A DNA stretch of 64,000 nucleotides from Avena insularis (Eukaryota > Streptophyta > Magnoliopsida > Poales > Poaceae), in assembly GCA_023614405.1 (NCBI GenBank), contig CM042685.1, forward strand, positions 124,001-188,000, in the 5' to 3' direction. The position numbers were made by a program, and so were the translations under genes. Below, in pieces: positions 24,062 through 35,227 of this stretch. How positions within the stretch are numbered: position 1 is the stretch's first letter; each line of letters starts with the position of its first letter. Under the pieces are notes generated by a model, which saw only the letters and a list, made by a program, of their open reading frames with translations, ran no database searches and had not been told where the DNA came from.

Positions 24062-25190
24062 ATACACTAAACTTTTTACACTCAGATGGGATTGGCAAAG
24101 CCACATCGAACCAGACCCACACTGCTTGACTTGTTCGCTCAAGACGGTGGATGTTGGTCGCCGGGCCAGACCATCTAGCTAGGCGAGCTACGATGCGCAA
24201 GTGGAAAGGTTTCTGGTCAAGGACCATGAATCTATTTTCCAAGGAATCAAATGCCCTCTCAATGGTGACTCCAAGGCTGGAGTGTCTAAGATTGAACAAC
24301 TCGTCCGCATTTTGCAATTTGTTCCTTCGAGAGAATACGTCCAGATGGTACCTTGTTTTCATGAAGGGTGGTAGAATCCAAGGTCAGAATGCATATCCAG
24401 GATCTCTAAGATAGAACTTACCAACATGGATGTTCAACCCATCATCGTTAGACAAGCTGTTAGCATGAATGCTTGCATCATCAGTAGATTGTTTCCAACC
24501 AGCTAGCACATAGGTGAACTTCAAATCAAAATCAACAACAGCCATCACATTCTGGTTGGTGTAGTGCTTCCTTCCTCTATATGTTGGTGGCTATGATTTC
24601 GGCACTCTAGCAGGCACATGAGTACCATCAATGGTTCCAATATATATAATTATGTCAACACACGAGAAAGCATATTTTTTTTAGCAATGTAGTCGTTTCA
24701 TGAAAATAAACAAGAGATTTAGCACTCACCTGAAATATGGAAACCATCCACGACAGGGGCGTATCTTGCTTGGTGTGCGACCACTTGGTGGTTTCATCAT
24801 CTCTCGTTTGAGCTCTCCAATTGTATATAAGACTGTTTGAAATAGCGATTAATAGTCTCTTTGGATATCCTAAATATGCTATGGATCACTCTAAACCTCT
24901 GGTTACGACCCACAACATGAAGAAACATAGAAACTTGTTCTCTAACAGAGGTGTGGATAGTACCTTCTGACAATACTCATTCAACCTCACTTCATAGAAA
25001 GGGTCTCTTGTCATCCGCAACATTTGGAGAGCCTCTACATGACTAGAGTTATAAATGTAGTTGAAATTTGCCATCCTCTCCTAATCTCGGACCAATATAG
25101 GACCATATGTGAACCTTGAAAAGGCAGCACGCCTAATCGCTCTCTTGTCGAGAAGCGGGATCTAGGCCTGAGTCATAGCTATGAGTGTTG
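24062..25190 (-). pseudogene. PIF/Harbinger transposase (HARBI1-like) pseudogene
   Basis: The transposase cuts and pastes Harbinger DNA transposons using a DDE nuclease of the RNase H fold. On the minus strand the order is as follows. The N-terminal part has VEALQMLRMTRDPFYEV (near 25030) and FFMLWVV (near 24905). After it comes IGTIDGTHVPARVP (first Asp, near 24620), then VVDFDLKFTYVLAGWKQS (second Asp, near 24515). FYLRDPGYAF follows near 24400, and ELFNLRHSSLGVTIERAF carries the Glu near 24275. All three catalytic residues can be located. A GTGAGT donor at 24729 suggests an intron before IGTIDG, as in other PIF genes. At least two in-frame stops (after VPKS and after PGYAF) and frame changes in the N-terminal half show it is dead. 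No terminal inverted repeats were found for it. Confidence 0.85.
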
Positions 25191-25225
25191 CTGCTTGATC
25201 GATCATATCCAGCTGGTTGACCAAA

Positions 25226-26224
25226 GAGCATCTCCAACAGATGCATTAAAATAAAGCAACACTTTTAGGTTTTGGGCGCCATTTTAGCAGTTTGAGCGCG
25301 CGCATTCAGCGCCAACATTTCCAGGCGCACTAAAATGCAATGTTCTACACACAGTAGTTCTTTAGGCGCGGTAAAATAGGACGCGCCCGACGGCAACTCA
25401 TACCTCAATTTCATCACATATATAGAACAAAGATGAACAAACACACATAAATAAATCTAAAACAAATAGTTAATTATTATTACAACATAAATAAATAATA
25501 GCTCCGCATCAACTTATTGTGATCTTTGATCCTTTCCATCCCCAACTTCTCTCTACTGAAAACGGAACCACCGTGCTTTGGCCATTAATTCGCGTGCAAA
25601 GCCAAAATCATGGCAGTATTTTCTTCTTCTTCAAGGTCTCATTGTTCGTTGGATGAATCATAAGATGAACTCATCTACAACAAATAGATCAGACTCATTC
25701 ATCAAGCATGTAGCAACAACGCTCACGAAATAAATCAGTGTGTCGGCAGCATGACATACTTTGTAATACTAAACACCTAGCGTGCAAGGTGTTGCTCGAT
25801 AACTGCCGAGTTGCTCGTCAGACTGCTCAATGCATTGACGGAGGGCGCTTCCATCTACATGGGGAACTAGGGGAGCAGCGGCGGGTGGTGGCTCTATTTA
25901 CCGTGGTGGCTAACTTGACGAGCATATTTGGCAGGAACACGACGGAACTAATCGAGCTGCGATCGTGAGCTGGGTCGCCGGAGAATTTCGGGAAATGGGA
26001 CACAGGCGTATGGTCGCGACGGAGATTTCACATTGGCAGTTCGATCACGCTGCGCGTGGGTCGAGTTTTCAAGACGCAGTAGCTGGCACAACAAATATGC
26101 AGCGATTGTGTTTTTTTCCAACGTGCTAAATATTTTGGGGCACGCTGGAGCTGTGTTTTAGCCTCTCGCCCTAAAAGGTAGTTATTTGGACGTTGAACAA
26201 TTATTGTGCATCTATAGGAGATTC
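25226..26224 (-). mobile_element. Harbinger-derived non-autonomous element, about 1.0 kb
   Basis: The left end reads GAGCATCTCCAACAGATGCA, a terminus seen on many grass transposons. The right end, inverted, reads GAATCTCCTATAGATGCACA, an imperfect match, and inner blocks (cttttaggttttgggcg / ccttttagggcgagagg) also pair. It holds a short transposase start but no catalytic region, so it looks like an internal deletion derivative. The flanking 3 bases (AAA/AAG) do not give a clean target duplication. Confidence 0.55.
25480..25674 (-). pseudogene. Harbinger transposase N-terminal fragment
   Basis: The minus strand from an ATG at 25674 reads MSSSYDSSNEQ, stop, then an acidic stretch, stop, then PKHGGSVFSREKLGMERIK and HNKLMRSYY, before a final stop at 25480. 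The Ser/acidic start followed by xxGGSxxxRxxxxRxRxxGHxxLxxDYF is the usual beginning of grass HARBI1-like transposases. The DNA-binding and catalytic parts that should follow are deleted. Two in-frame stops confirm decay. Confidence 0.6.
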
Positions 26225-28300
26225 TAAGAAAATCGTTCTATGATGAATGCTCCTAAATGTACCCTACATAACATGCAGTCACGGTGGGTGCAGAACAAAA
26301 GTAGGAGCGTGTGGTTTACCTCCATAGGTGACGAGGAGAGGAGACGGCGTTGGAGAAGAAAGAGAAGAGTTGGTCCAGACCACTGCCACGGTCTGATGCT
26401 AGAGAAGAAGGAGACGAACAACGCGGTCCGCCGGGAGGTGCTTTAGACAAGTGAGAGCCACAACGCGAAAAACAACCATCTAATCACCCGGTTCTAGCAT
26501 CCAGTGGACATGTCCGAAGGGTATGCGTCATCCTACCAAATACGCCATCAGAGTTTCGAATGACGACATGGATACACGAAGAACACGAAAATAGTCTCTG
26601 TCACAAATTCAGAAACATCCGTCTGTCAGAAAATTATCAGTAAAACACTAAAACTATGATTAGTCAGTTAAAAAAACATTATCAGTAAAAAAATTCTAAA
26701 TTTGAACCTGGAATATGAAAGGACAAGAGGTGTGTATACTCAGAAACCCTAGCGTCTACCTATCCCTAATGATACCTCGTCGGCATGTCATGGCATGACA
26801 GTCGATCGATCGGAGGACAAGGTGACTCAGCCAGTGACCAGTTGCAACCAGCAAGTCCCGGGACCATATAACCACTAAACCACATTGCATACGTAATGTC
26901 TTACACGCAAGCTTCTTATTTAGTGCGATCGATCCATCGGCAGGTAGACGTTGGCTCTCCGGCGGACGGCCTGGATGCGTGCTAGCTAATTGAGATCCAG
27001 CATGTGCCCGTCACCATCATCGGTGTCAAGTGTGATGCATGGTCCTTGTCGCGTGTTGTGGCTTCTACTAGTCACTGCACGACTTCGGGCAAACAAACAG
27101 AAACGTCAAGATGCAAGAAGGTGATCTGTCACGGTGATCGAGCTAGGACTAATACGTACCGTACTGTAGCTATAGCTTCTAGACGAACAATGGCTAACTC
27201 GATATGTGAATTAGAGGGGTAACCAAGAAGTGCGGTATGAACTGCAGCGCATCAGGTGATTAAACATTTATTATTTCAATATAATTTCACTAGTTTTATA
27301 TATGGTCAATCGTCCAAGTAGCTTCTGATTTTATCTTCCTCATGTTCCGTTGACAACGTATTTGGTAATTGGTTACATGAGATTGCTGATAAGTTACAGA
27401 ACTTTGTTTAGTATGAAAGCGTTTGCCATTATTTGATCGTTTTAGCCATGTAGAAATGATATGATTTTTAACAATAATTTGTCTTCCCTTTCTGAAGGGA
27501 TGAGGATGACAGCGCGGGGCTTAGTCTGTTTCATGTGGAAAAGTCATGACTATGCTAATGGAGGGATGAGAATGGCGGCATGCCTTTGGCTGGCGGTAGT
27601 TTACGTAGTCGTCGATTTGTGTTTTATGAACCTATCTGTAATATTTATTATTTTAAGACTTTTTATACCACTACTGATAATTATTGATAAATAAGTGGAA
27701 TTTTCGCAAAAAAAATCTCACATCTCATGTGGCGAAGAAAAAACTAGTTCTCCTTTTCTTTCTCATATGGCAGTTTCTCTTCGAATAAAATCTGTACATT
27801 TATTCTGCATCACCTCCTGACACGCACCCGCATCCACACCTATTTCACGAGAAATCGAAGCTCGGAATTGTAAATTGTTATAGTCGCTCCCTAGCGCGTC
27901 GCTTCAAGTGGAAGTGGGAGAGGACTCAGCATTTGGCTCCCAAGATGCACGCGGTGACGGCTGGCACACTCTCCTAGCTGAAGGTACTACACTCCAGGCG
28001 AGGCTTCATAATTTAGTTACTCATTTTAGTTACTACATGTTGATCGATATGTTACTCATTTTGGTTCTTCTGTGCTCTGTGAGATTTCAGATCCCATACC
28101 AAGTTTTTAACGCCTCCAGGAAAAAGCTTGATTGACAGATTTGGTTTGCCTAGACCACTGTCCAATGATGTCATACCATCAGCGAGAAAAAATGATGGCA
28201 TGGTCTAACGCTAATTGACAGGATCTTCATGACTTCTAAACTACAAGGTATCCCTCTCTTGCCTTAGAACATAAGTGGAGATCGTGAGTATAACTACAAA
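26225..28300. other. Unassigned DNA, no supported gene
   Basis: About 2 kb. Short open frames (26240-26446, 27004-27222, 27461-27694 and 27908-28135, all plus) have no domain and no homologous context. An A-rich end near 27707-27716 follows a phrase (ggctggcggtagtttacgtagtc) that resembles a transposon or transcript 3' end, but I cannot assign it. Confidence 0.4.
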
Positions 28301-28380
28301 CACCCTCTTTCTCAAAATAGATCCGTGTCTACATAAATACGATCCAGACAAATCTGCAACATCTTATTCAGCAGAGGGAG
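28301..28380. mobile_element. Stowaway-like MITE, about 80 bp
   Basis: The ends are caccctctttctc and gcagagggag, followed by TA. They resemble the CTCCCTC…GAGGGAG termini of grass Stowaway (Tc1/mariner) MITEs. The left TA is mutated. The length fits the shortest wheat families. It is non-coding. Confidence 0.65.
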
Positions 28381-28549
28381 TATATCACTTAGTCCTTGTG
28401 TACGTAGTCATGATGGAGTTGGATTTGGATTTGTCGCGTGAAAATTCAGTCAGTATGTGTATACAGCAATGCTGAGCAGATATGCACTTGAACTAACAAT
28501 ACATTTATTTTGAATACTTTGACATCACTACGGAGAAAGGTTCTTTGCA

Positions 28550-29040
28550 AAGGCCTCCCGAACACGGCAAACCCTGTAAGTTAACACGGCAAAAAACAAT
28601 ACGGCAACGATCGGGACGGCAAAGGCTCTTTGCTGTGTGTCTTCACGCCGAACATGGCAAAGGCTTTGCCGTGTTTTCTGATCACACGGCACACTAAAGT
28701 AGTTGACGATTTCCGTCTGACGGAGCCAACAGATGGGTGCCGTGTATTCCTTTGTCGTGTGCATTCTTTCTTTGCCGTAGTGTGTATGTCCTTTGCCGTG
28801 TGCTTTGCATTTTACCGTGTGTTCAGGGTTTGCCTTGTGCATTTTCGCTTTTGTTGTGTGTTTCCCTTTGTCGTGTGCTTATCAGGGGTGACACACGGCA
28901 AAGTTCATCCTTTGTCGTGTGCCTTCGGCATATAACACACGGCAAAGGCCCTGTGTATAACCTCAGCAGCACACAGGTGGGCTACACGTGGCTTCTTTCT
29001 AAAGTGACCATTTGGCACTTTGTGTATACACATGGCAAAG
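28550..29040. repeat. CACTA subterminal repeats
   Basis: The core ttTGCCGTGTg or its complement cACACGGCAaa recurs a dozen or so times in both orientations with small changes (for example tttgtcgtgtg, acacggcaaagttc). The open frames reading through here are repeat-driven and not genes. Confidence 0.85.
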
Positions 29041-29093
29041 TAGCCCTGTTTTTCAATTATTTTTTCCATTCATTTCCTGCAAAAAAACATAGA

Positions 29094-29109
29094 ATATATA
29101 TATATATAT
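29094..29109. repeat. (AT)n microsatellite
   Basis: Uninterrupted alternating A and T over 16 bases. Confidence 0.95.
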
Positions 29110-29522
29110 GATCATACATATCATCAGCAACAACAAATTGCATAACAACAATAATATAATCATCACCAACACCAAAATGCATCGCCAACACCAAAATATC
29201 ACAAGTATGATCATAATATCATCACACTACCAAATATCACACAAGACCAAGTTTATTACACAAGTGCATAACCAACAAGTGCACAATCCCTAAACTACAC
29301 AAATATTACAAGTTTATTCTTGCCACCCACAAGACCATCAACTCCGAGTGCTCCACAAGATCATGCTCCATCGTGAGATCCTACAAGTTCAAGACAAGTA
29401 CATAAATATGACAAGTAAAATCATCAATATGTACAAGTTTCTAGGCAAGTTGATGGCAATAACATGGGATTTTGAGAGTCTCATGGCAAATTACATCAAT
29501 ATGACAAGTAAAATCACGAATA

Positions 29523-29806
29523 TCTACAAGTCCCATGGCAAGGCTAGAATTTCTATAAGTGTCATGGCAAGGCTAAAATCTCTACAAGTGTCATAGCATG
29601 GCTAAATTTTTGACAATGGCATAGAATTATCTACAAGTGTCATGGAATTGCTAAATTTGCTATAAGTATCATGGCAAGGCTAAATTTCCTACAAGTGTCA
29701 TGGAATTGCTAAATTTTCTATAAGTATCATGCCAAGGCTAAAATTTCTACAAGTGTCATAGCATGGCTAAAATTTCTACAAATGCGATGGCATGGCTAAA
29801 TTTGAC
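29523..29806 (+). repeat. Tandem repeat of about 32 bp inside the CACTA element
   Basis: About nine degenerate copies of a unit like tctacaagtgtcatggcaa followed by ggctaaaatt. A longer direct repeat (tatgacaagtaaaatca at about 29407 and 29502) precedes it. This is typical of CACTA internal minisatellites. Confidence 0.8.
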
Positions 29807-30265
29807 AAGTATAAGAAAACAAACCTGAGGACTCGATTCAGCCTCCGGACGACCGAATCGATGATTGTTGACGGTGAAAGACGGCGCTGGTTGTTCGATC
29901 CACCTGCTGACCCACCTGCGGCGGCATCATCGCATTATCCATCTATAGCATTGGAAATTGTGAGCATTAGACAATAAGGCAAGATTGAAAATTGAGCATT
30001 GGACAATAAGACACTTGATCACTTACCCAAGAAGGCAAAAGGAGGAGTGGGAAGAGTCCCGTTGTTGAGAATTGATGAGCATTTGATGTGTCATCGCCAT
30101 CTGCTGTTCCAACCTGCTGCCGCTGCTGCCTCCGCCTCTCTGCGTTCCCTATCAGCCATCTCTCCTACATCGTGTCGCCACGATTAGATGAACATTGCAA
30201 CACAAAACATGTAGTAAAACATAGATGACCGAGGAAGAACATACCAGAATCGCCGAGAGCTAGGT

Positions 30266-30647
30266 GATCAACATCAATGGGGAGATTGGCATACTTTAGT
30301 CCATCGTTAGACAGGGGCCCATCTCCCCTCCCGCTCAACGAGATTTTGGATAGTAGCCACATCTCCGGGTGGTGGGCCATCCGATTCTCGTAGGTGGGAT
30401 CTTCACCTCAGACGCGGATGACACCATGACCATGGTGGGGCACGACCTTGACAACATTAATTTGAAGTTCCTTCTCCTTTGTTTCAATCCTTGTCCGGCT
30501 GACAATCAACTTCTCAAGAGCAGGTGATGATTCTGGGTTACTGCAGGAGGAGCGCCAGGAGATAGTGATAACCTGAATTGTAAGTGGGGACTTCCCCATT
30601 ACCTATCCGGGATGCCCATCCGAGGAGACTAGAGTTTTGATCAGGGA
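30266..30647 (+). pseudogene. Fragment of LINE reverse transcriptase, second copy
   Basis: The segment is collinear with 32727-33160 of the downstream LINE, from gatcaacatcaatggg to agttttgatcaggga, in the same orientation. It has several deletions, including most of the codons between the RQGD motif and the following helix. The YADD region is present as DNA but in a changed frame. It lies directly against the CACTA sequence and 70 bp before the LINE. Confidence 0.85.
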
Positions 30648-31094
30648 TTTCGATGAAAGACTTAGGCAAAACCCAATATTTAGCATGAATGTCTTTACAT
30701 ATATAAGATATTGAAGGAGTTCGACTCCTTAGTCCCTCCCCGGGTCCCTCGGGTTTGCCTAGTTCTCCGCTTTGTGTGCTTTAGAGGTTTCGCGCCACCT
30801 AGGCGAGGTGGCGATGACCGTGGATTGTGTTTGGGCAGAAGGGTCCGCTGGGAGCGGAACGCCCAGTGGGGATCCCCTCATGCTCGATGAGCATGAGATC
30901 ACCCAAGCCACCCCCTCGGTAGGCCACGTGGGAGACCTCCCGCACACGCCTCTCCTCAGGCCTGTCGTCCCCACTAAGGGACCACCTCGCCCGAGGCTCC
31001 CGATGGACATCCTTAGCCTTCCGGATGTTCATTTGGAACATCCGGTTCGGTCACGAGGGTCAAGGCCGCCAAATCAAGGATTACATCCGCCGAA

Positions 31095-31760
31095 GTGTCG
31101 GATATTGCCGCCCTTCAAGAGACGATTCGCCAAGACTTCGCCATCGCCGAGTTGGAGGCCCTTAGCCGTAAGTTCTCCTGGTCCTGGCTCCCAGCATCCG
31201 CAACTCCGGGATCCTCCGGGGTAAAGGAGGATACCTTTGAGATAGATGATATGGACCGGGGGAATTCTTTGAGCATGCCCCACGCATGCAGGACACTCGC
31301 TTCAAATAGGAGGTGATTATTGTCTATGGCCCCACGGACCATAGGAGGTCCGCTGAGTTTTTGCTTGAGATCAAGTCAAGGTGGAACGGACTAAATCCCG
31401 TGGTCATAGCCGGTGATTTCAACCTGATCCGCTCAGGACGACAAGAGCCGTGGACCTCCTAGGATGCGTGTTTAAATCGTGATCCAGAGATTGTGCGTGT
31501 GGGAGCTAGATACGTGGACAAATAAGAAACTACATCCTATCCGCAGTCCCTCGACCATGTCTTTGTCTCTGCTGAGTGGGAAGTTGCCTTCCCCGTGCGC
31601 CAAGGCGGTCACTAGGATTGGGTCCGATCATACCCGCTCCTCTTCTCTCCTCCGGAGGTCGCCACCAAGACTAAACCGATTCCACTTCGAGGCTTTGTGG
31701 AGGGTCTGCCCAGGTGGCTATTCATGCCTCCTCGATTCCTCGAAGTTTATTTGTTGATAT
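31095..31760 (+). pseudogene. LINE AP-type endonuclease remnant
   Basis: The endonuclease nicks target DNA to prime reverse transcription. Visible pieces are DIAALQETIRQDF (the ALQET motif with the metal-binding Glu, near 31105), FSWSWLPA, IVYGPTDH (near 31320), VVIAGDFNLIRS (the GDFN motif, near 31405) and a late GSDHTR-like piece (near 31623). They lie in different frames, so at least three frameshifts or stops occur. The order matches exonuclease/endonuclease/phosphatase domains of plant L1 ORF2. Confidence 0.8.
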
Positions 31761-32397
31761 CTCGCACCATTTGCCAAGTTATCTCGCCACTCATGAGGGG
31801 TTGGGGCTAATTTTGGGGCGGACCTCCGTGCCTGTAAAGAGGCCATCCTAGGGAAATCCAGTCCTTGGATCGGGAGGCTGACCAACACGGCCTGTCGGCC
31901 GAGGCGTGGTCCCATAGGTACTCCTTGAGACCTCCATTATGGAGATCTACAAGGGAAGAGGCGCTCAAGGGCAGAGCCGCCAGAATCCGGACGGTCCAAG
32001 GGGAGTCAAACACGGCCTATTTCCATGCCATTGCTAATGGAAGAGGAAATGCTCGATCTCGCCTGGGCGCGAGGACCTGTTGGAATCTCCACAGGCCCTC
32101 CTCCCATATTTATGCCTTCTAAGGGACCTTTTCTGTCGTAGCCTCGGGTCTCTCGCTTGCATCGGACTTCTGGTCTGTTGAGGCGCTGGTCTCCCAAGAG
32201 GAGAATGCGGACCTCATCCGTCCTTTTCTCCTGGAGGAGGAGGCGGCTTCCCTAAAGGCCACGAGGTCTAGTTCGGCCCCAAGCCCTGATGGGTTGCCCG
32301 TGAGCTTCTTCCAGACTTTCGACTGCTTCCGGTGTGATCCTCTAGATGTTCTAGAATTCTATGTAGGAACCCCGGTGATGTCTCACCGAACCTCGGC

Positions 32398-33330
32398 GTG
32401 ATTACCCTGATCCCCAAAGTAGTGGGGCCACGGACATCCACCAATCCCTATCACCGTGACCTCGCCTCGATGTTGGAGCGGCTTACTCATCCTCCGCCAT
32501 TTCGCTTCTTGAAGGGACGCCTCATTCACGACGATGTCCTGGCCTTCCATGAAATTATTCATGAAGTCAAGGCTCAACGTCAGAAAGGGGTGTTTCTCAA
32601 GATAGACTTCCAGAAGGCCTATGATCGCTTGGACTGGGCCTTCTTGAGGATGGTACTGGAGAGGAGGGGTTTCGACGATCGTGAGATCCGCTGGATTATG
32701 CAGTTCATGATGAGTGGGAAGACGGCGATCAACATCAATGGGGAGATTGGCCCATACTTTAGTCCATCCTGCGGGGTTAGACAGGGGGACCCGATCTCCT
32801 CCCGCTCAACGCGCGTGGACGCCCTGGCGGAGATTTTGGATAGGGCCAGAGTAGCTAGCCACATCTCGGGGGTGGTGGGCCATCTGATCCCCGGAGGTGG
32901 GATCTCTCACCTCCAGTACGCGGATGACACAATGATCATGGTGCAGGGTTCGGACCTTGACATCATTAATTTGAAGTTCCTTCTCTTTGTTTGAATCCTT
33001 GTCCGGCCGACCATCAACTCGACAAGAGCGAGGTGATGATTCTGGGTTACTCCGAGGAGGAGCGCCAGAGGATAGCTGATAACCTGAATTGTAAGCTGGC
33101 TAACTTCCTCATTACCTATCCGGGGATGACCATCCGGGAGACTAGAGTTTTGATCAGGGAGTTGGCCCCCTTGGTCTCGAGGGTACGCTCGAGAGCGAAG
33201 CCTTGGAGAGCGCGCCTTACAACCAAGGGGAGCAAGTCGGTACTGATTATCTCCTGTCTCTCAAGCCTGCCCATGTACCAGATGGGCATGTACCTTCTAA
33301 GGGACCCATGCCGACTTTGCCAAGGAGTTG
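32398..33330 (+). pseudogene. LINE reverse transcriptase remnant
   Basis: This copies LINE RNA into DNA at the nicked target. One frame (32398-32994) keeps ITLIPKV, FLKGRLIHDDVLAFHE, VFLKIDFQKAYDRLDW (first catalytic Asp), GVRQGDPISS and HLQYADDTMIMV (YADD box) in the order of non-LTR RT. A deletion after QGDPISS removes several codons. The frame ends at a stop at 32992-32994 and the thumb region (NLNCKLANFLITYPGM, near 33090-33140) continues in another frame. The catalytic residues are intact but the reading frame is not. Confidence 0.9.
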
Positions 33331-33934
33331 TCTAGGTTCTTTTGGGTGGCAAGGATGGCCATCGAAATACCATATGGTCAAATGGGTCATATGTTTGCAC
33401 CCCAAATGCCTTGGGGCTTAGGTATCCTCGACTCTCGGCGCTTTAATGTGGCGCTGATGCTGAAGTGGGTTTACGCATCCTTAGGGATGATGGAGGGCTC
33501 GCTTCAGCTTATCAAGGCCAAGTATCTCCTGGTCGCCTTATTGGCCTGTGGAGAGGCGGAGGGCTCTCACCTGGAGAGCCATCCAGAGATTAAACACTTC
33601 ATTGGTTTGGGTGTGTCCTTTGTTGTGGGGTGCGGTTTTGGCTTGACCCGTGGCAACTCCCAATCCCGTTGGGGGTCCAATACCCCAGTCTCTTCGCCAT
33701 CTCATCCTCCCCGTCGGCTCTGGTGGCGGAGGTTTTTAGCGAGGGCCGCTGGAACATCTTGTTCCGTCGCTACCTCAGCGTGGAGGAAGCCGCGGACCTC
33801 CTGCAGCTCTAGGGCTCTCTCCCGGCGACCTGTTTCGGCCACGTGGCAGCTGCAGCCTTCGGGGGAGTTCTCGGTGAGCTCAGCTTATCGGGCCCTGTTC
33901 CAGCGCCCGGAGCTGACCTGGACCTCCCCCCCTG

Positions 33935-34300
33935 TGGAAGGCCCCCCTTCCGCTTAGTATTCGGATCTTCGTTTGGCAGCTGCTTCGAGACAGGCTTCCC
34001 TCGGGGGTCGAGGTGGCCAAGCGTCATGGCCCGGGCAATGGCTTGTGTCCCCTATGTGGGACTCCAGAGTCTTGTGCTCATATTATGTTCTCTTGTTCGG
34101 CTGCGCGCGCTCTTTGGAGCTTTGTCCAGGAGGCACTGGGGCCTGCCTGGCAGGCACAGGAGCTCGGGGAGTTTCTGCAAACCAAGGCAAACAGGGGAGG
34201 AGGGCGCCGCCTCTTCGGTTCGTGTTTGCAGGCATCTCATGGACCTTGTGGAATGTGCGACAAGATGGTGATTGAGAAGGTCGGCCTTCCTGCGTGATGG
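33935..34300 (+). pseudogene. LINE C-terminal zinc-binding domain (zf-RVT) remnant
   Basis: Plus-strand frames give a piece ending FETGFPRG-like, then AKRHGPGNGLCPLCGTPES, then CAHIMFSCSAARALW. This matches the CPxCGxxxExxxHxxxxCxxAxxxW pattern that closes plant L1 ORF2 proteins. It is split by frame changes from the preceding RT. Confidence 0.8.
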
Positions 34301-34578
34301 TCTCCCTGGTGCGGCAAAGATGACCGATCGACCTTCGACGACACTCTTGGGCCTTGAGGACAGCGCTCTCGGCTCCTGCCTCGCGCCGCCTTCTTCGGTG
34401 GCATGAGTGTTCCTCCTCCGCCGTCGTGATTTTAGTTTTCTCTTGGGCTTGCTTGTTGTGGCCCTCTATCATACCCTTTTCTTTTCGGTTTGGCTCCGCC
34501 AGCTTGGGTGTTATTTGAACCTTATATGTGGATGTTGCTTTATTTATAAAGTGGGGCAAAAGCCTATTTGGAGAGAAA

Positions 34579-34607
34579 AACTCTTATATTTTGAAACGGA
34601 GGGTGTA
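34579..34607. mobile_element. Remnant of a Stowaway MITE end
   Basis: The phrase cttatattttgaaacggaggg resembles the right terminus of the Stowaway at 37062-37219 (tatttctaaacggagggag). No left terminus is found; the LINE 3' end lies immediately before it. Confidence 0.5.
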
Positions 34608-34952
34608 ATTGACAAGCAACTAGAGGCTAGGGTTCCTGATCTATGCGGGTCTAAACGAGACCTGGCCCGGTGATGTATAAAGAGTAAATAAATCCTACGA
34701 GACCTAGTCTATTTCTAGACCTTCTTCTTTGTCTGCCACGTGTCTGTATTTTTAGTTTTCTAGAAATTTTTCCGTTTGTTAATTAGTCTTTTTCTACCCA
34801 TTATGCATTGAGGTGGGTCTATCCTTTGAGAATTTAGACTAGGTCTTTTTTTTTTCCGTATAAAGAGGAAGAGAAGCACCTGGAGCCAACAGAGAGGACA
34901 CCTCTCTCTCTCACCTCGCGTGCTGATCCATTCTCTCATCCCCAATTCTAAG

Positions 34953-34960
34953 TATAAATA
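34953..34960 (+). promoter_or_regulatory. Possible TATA box of the F-box gene
   Basis: TATAAATA lies 268 bp upstream of the F-box ATG, in otherwise repeat-poor DNA. A second candidate, gtataaagagg, is at 34858. Either would leave a moderately long 5' leader. Confidence 0.35.
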
Positions 34961-35177
34961 TATCGCCCAGTACTCTAAGTCGCAGCAACTTGATCGATTC
35001 TCAGCTATATATACACCTATACCGAATCGGACACTGCATAAATAAAAAGGTTCTCTAAAAAAAATGTTGTCAAAAGAGTATGGATATACGGACTCGGACA
35101 CAGACTATATATGATCTGGCCCAACGAAATCCGACACGGACAACGCCCAGCTAGAATCAACTCCTAATCGGAACACG

Positions 35178-35195
35178 TATATATATATATATATA
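35178..35195. repeat. (AT)n microsatellite upstream of the F-box gene
   Basis: Eighteen alternating T/A bases ending about 30 bp before the F-box ATG, within its likely 5' leader. Confidence 0.9.
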
Positions 35196-35227
35196 CCTTG
35201 CCGTTGGTTTTACCGGTCACACAAAAT

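Larger units (their letters stand above)
28526..30265 (+). mobile_element. CACTA (En/Spm) transposon, one end, no transposase seen
   Basis: The terminus CACTACGGAGAAAGG begins at 28526 after CAT, the candidate 3-bp target duplication. It is followed by many subterminal copies of the type tttgccgtgtg / cacacggcaaag on both strands (28550-29040), the hallmark of Triticeae CACTA elements, where they bind the transposase. Further in are an AT microsatellite, AT-rich DNA and a short-period tandem repeat. No TNPD/TNP2-type transposase sequence and no second terminus were found, so the right limit is only where LINE-derived sequence begins. Confidence 0.8.
30720..34572 (+). mobile_element. L1-type LINE retrotransposon, decayed
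   Basis: In order, it has an unassigned GC-rich 5' part (30720-31090, perhaps the end of ORF1), an endonuclease, a reverse transcriptase and a C-terminal zinc-binding region. The 3' end is tttatttataaagtggggc followed by aaaagcc, a 3' end typical of Triticeae L1 LINEs. No long poly-A tail or target duplication was recognised. Frameshifts and stops are found in every domain, so it cannot move by itself. Confidence 0.85.

Noticed and set aside
26240..28135. Small plus-strand frames (26240-26446, 27004-27222, 27461-27694, 27908-28135).
   Set aside because: They have no domain, no codon-level support and no neighbouring gene structure.
28630..29111. Cys/Phe/Val-rich open frames of about 100-124 codons.
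   Set aside because: They are translations of the CACTA subterminal motif tttgccgtgtg.
30772..31224. 150-codon frame as an independent gene.
   Set aside because: It overlaps the start of the LINE endonuclease in another frame and has only Pro/Arg-rich composition. It may include the end of LINE ORF1 but no domain was seen.
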